Assembly: GCF_014205845.1 (NCBI RefSeq)
Contig: NZ_JACHCR010000001.1
Span: 1-64,000 of the forward strand
Origin: Mucilaginibacter cryoferens
Lineage (GTDB): Bacteria; Bacteroidota; Bacteroidia; Sphingobacteriales; Sphingobacteriaceae
DNA length: 64,000 bases
Direction of reading: 5' to 3'
Part shown: piece after piece, positions 62,878 through 64,000 of the stretch
Numbering within the stretch: the first letter of the stretch is position 1
How the letters are laid out: every line of letters begins with the position of its first letter
Translations under genes and position numbers: made by a program
The notes under the pieces: generated by a model
What the model saw: the letters and a program-made list of their open reading frames with translations, nothing else
What the model was told of the DNA's origin: nothing
Database searches by the model: none

Positions 62878-63981
62878 ATGAGGACTTTTATACACCGGTA
62901 CCTGATGGTTATCGACAGGTTTATTATCAAAAAGTACCTGGGCACTTTTGTGTTTACGATGGCCATTTTCGCGGCAATTTCGGTGGTGTTTGATATCTCC
63001 GAAAAGCTGGATAACTTTACCAGCAGGCATGCTTCGCTGCACGATATTGTGTTTAAATACTATGCCGGTTTTGTGCCTTTTTACCTCAATTTACTCTCTC
63101 CGCTCATCAACTTTTTGGCCGTAATTTTCTTTACAGCCAAGATGGCCAACCAAACAGAGATAGTACCAATACTAAGTGGTAAGGCCAGCTTTAACCGCTT
63201 TTTAAGGCCCTATTTTATTGCCGCTACGCTGATATTTATTGTATCGTTTTTTGCCAATGTATACCTTATACCGTATACCAATCACCTCAAAAACGACTTC
63301 GAAAACGCCAACGGCATTACCGATAACGACCCTACAAAAAGCCAGGTGCACATGCAAATAGATAAGCATACCTATGTTTACCTGGAAAGTTACGACCCTA
63401 CCAACCATACCGGTTACACCTTTATAATGGAGAAATTTAATGGTGATACCCTGCGCGAAAAGCTTATTGCCCAAACAATACTTTACGATTCTGTTAAAAG
63501 AATATGGACTTTAAAGGACTATTCTGTAAAATCTGTGAACGGTTTAAGGGAGAAATATGTAGACCACCAGCCCCAAAAAGATACCGTTTTAGACATGCGC
63601 CCAACCGACTTTATTGTATACGATAACGTGTATGCGGCCATGTCTCTGAAAGAATTAAACAAGAATATTGACAAGGAAAGACTGCGCCGGCCAGAGGTTT
63701 TAAACAACCTTTACTACGAGAAATTTCACCGTTTTGTGTACCCGTTATCGGCCTACGTTTTAACAGTTTTGGGGGTTGCACTGTCATCCCGCAAGGTACG
63801 TGGAGGTGTTGGTTTACCACTCGGAATTGGTATTTTGTTGTGTTTTACTTACATTATTATTGAAAAATTTTCCATAGTTTTCTCCATAAAAGGAGGCGTT
63901 CCTCCCGTTTTAACGGTACTAATTCCTAACACATTATTTGGTATCTTAGGGTATTATGTATTGTTAAAAGCTCCAAAATAG
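62878..63981 (+). CDS. LptF/LptG family permease (YjgP/YjgQ)
   Basis: Inner-membrane component of the Lpt system that extracts lipopolysaccharide for transport to the outer membrane. The 367 residues comprise three N-terminal transmembrane helices (MVIDRFIIKKYLGTFVFTMAIFAAI..., to about 125), a periplasmic beta-jellyroll (about 130-275) and three C-terminal helices. Whether it is LptF or LptG cannot be settled. The gene is complete, and 84 bases separate it from tgt. Confidence 0.93.
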   Translation: MRTFIHRYLMVIDRFIIKKYLGTFVFTMAIFAAISVVFDISEKLDNFTSRHASLHDIVFKYYAGFVPFYLNLLSPLINFLAVIFFTAKMANQTEIVPILSGKASFNRFLRPYFIAATLIFIVSFFANVYLIPYTNHLKNDFENANGITDNDPTKSQVHMQIDKHTYVYLESYDPTNHTGYTFIMEKFNGDTLREKLIAQTILYDSVKRIWTLKDYSVKSVNGLREKYVDHQPQKDTVLDMRPTDFIVYDNVYAAMSLKELNKNIDKERLRRPEVLNNLYYEKFHRFVYPLSAYVLTVLGVALSSRKVRGGVGLPLGIGILLCFTYIIIEKFSIVFSIKGGVPPVLTVLIPNTLFGILGYYVLLKAPK

Positions 63982-64000
63982 TGCAAGAAAATAGCCCAAA

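Overview
The window reads as a chromosomal segment of a Bacteroidota bacterium, most likely Sphingobacteriaceae and close to Mucilaginibacter or Pedobacter. The reasons are: moderate-to-low GC; TAnnTTTG-type -7 promoter elements instead of TATAAT; few Shine-Dalgarno sequences; and family content typical of the group (glycosyltransferase-117/DUF2723 protein, Bacteroidota-type YidC, DUF3347, M56 sensors with TonB-like tails, S9 peptidases, PorT-like beta-barrel, Rho with a large N-terminal insertion). No ribosomal RNA, tRNA, CRISPR array, prophage or transposase gene was seen. Genus placement is inference.

Layout. 0-8 kb: citrate synthase, a four-PAS hybrid histidine kinase, a DUF3347 lipoprotein with an FtsX-like permease, and queA. 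8-18.5 kb: ispD, two very small genes, cobalamin adenosyltransferase, an exported GH19 enzyme, a GAF histidine kinase, an exported cyanophycinase, then pyrG-yidC. 18.5-29 kb: a DUF2723 membrane protein, kdsB, a deoxynucleoside kinase, trpS, two acyltransferase paralogues, gatC, a LolD-type ATPase, and an exonuclease-GIY-YIG fusion. 29-43 kb: two tandem S9 peptidases, pyrF, rho, pssA-purS, an Hpt protein with folK, sppA, and an M3 peptidase lipoprotein. 43-54 kb: a collagen-like lipoprotein, a nitrilase-family enzyme, a DUF1016 nuclease, PolX, the ADP-heptose/LPS-core cluster (hldE-type kinase, gmhA, hldE-type adenylyltransferase, GT9), a beta-barrel, a SixA-like phosphatase and dprA. 54-64 kb: a BlaI repressor with two M56 sensors under three operators, a GT2-sigma-rsmG overlap operon, tgt and an LptF/LptG permease.

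Functional threads. Envelope biogenesis dominates (kdsB, heptose genes, GT9, LptF/G, two PlsC-type enzymes, pssA, yidC, DUF2723). Both queuosine-pathway genes queA and tgt are present but 54 kb apart. Sensory components are spread out (hybrid kinase, GAF kinase, Hpt, ECF sigma factor, BlaI/M56).

The most unusual signals are non-coding. Several start codons sit only 4-9 bases after a -7 element, which predicts leaderless mRNAs; trpS and an acyltransferase do this back to back in 40 bp. A family of palindromic intergenic elements shares an 18-base loop sequence in five places and both orientations. Other inverted-repeat elements are nested, flanked by 30-bp direct repeats, or end in a gene's stop codon. 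A 7-bp tandem repeat lies inside the start of ispD. At the protein level, PolX appears to have lost polymerase aspartates, Tgt lacks the zinc cysteines, and the first M56 sensor carries a SusC-like VVIVGYG motif twice.
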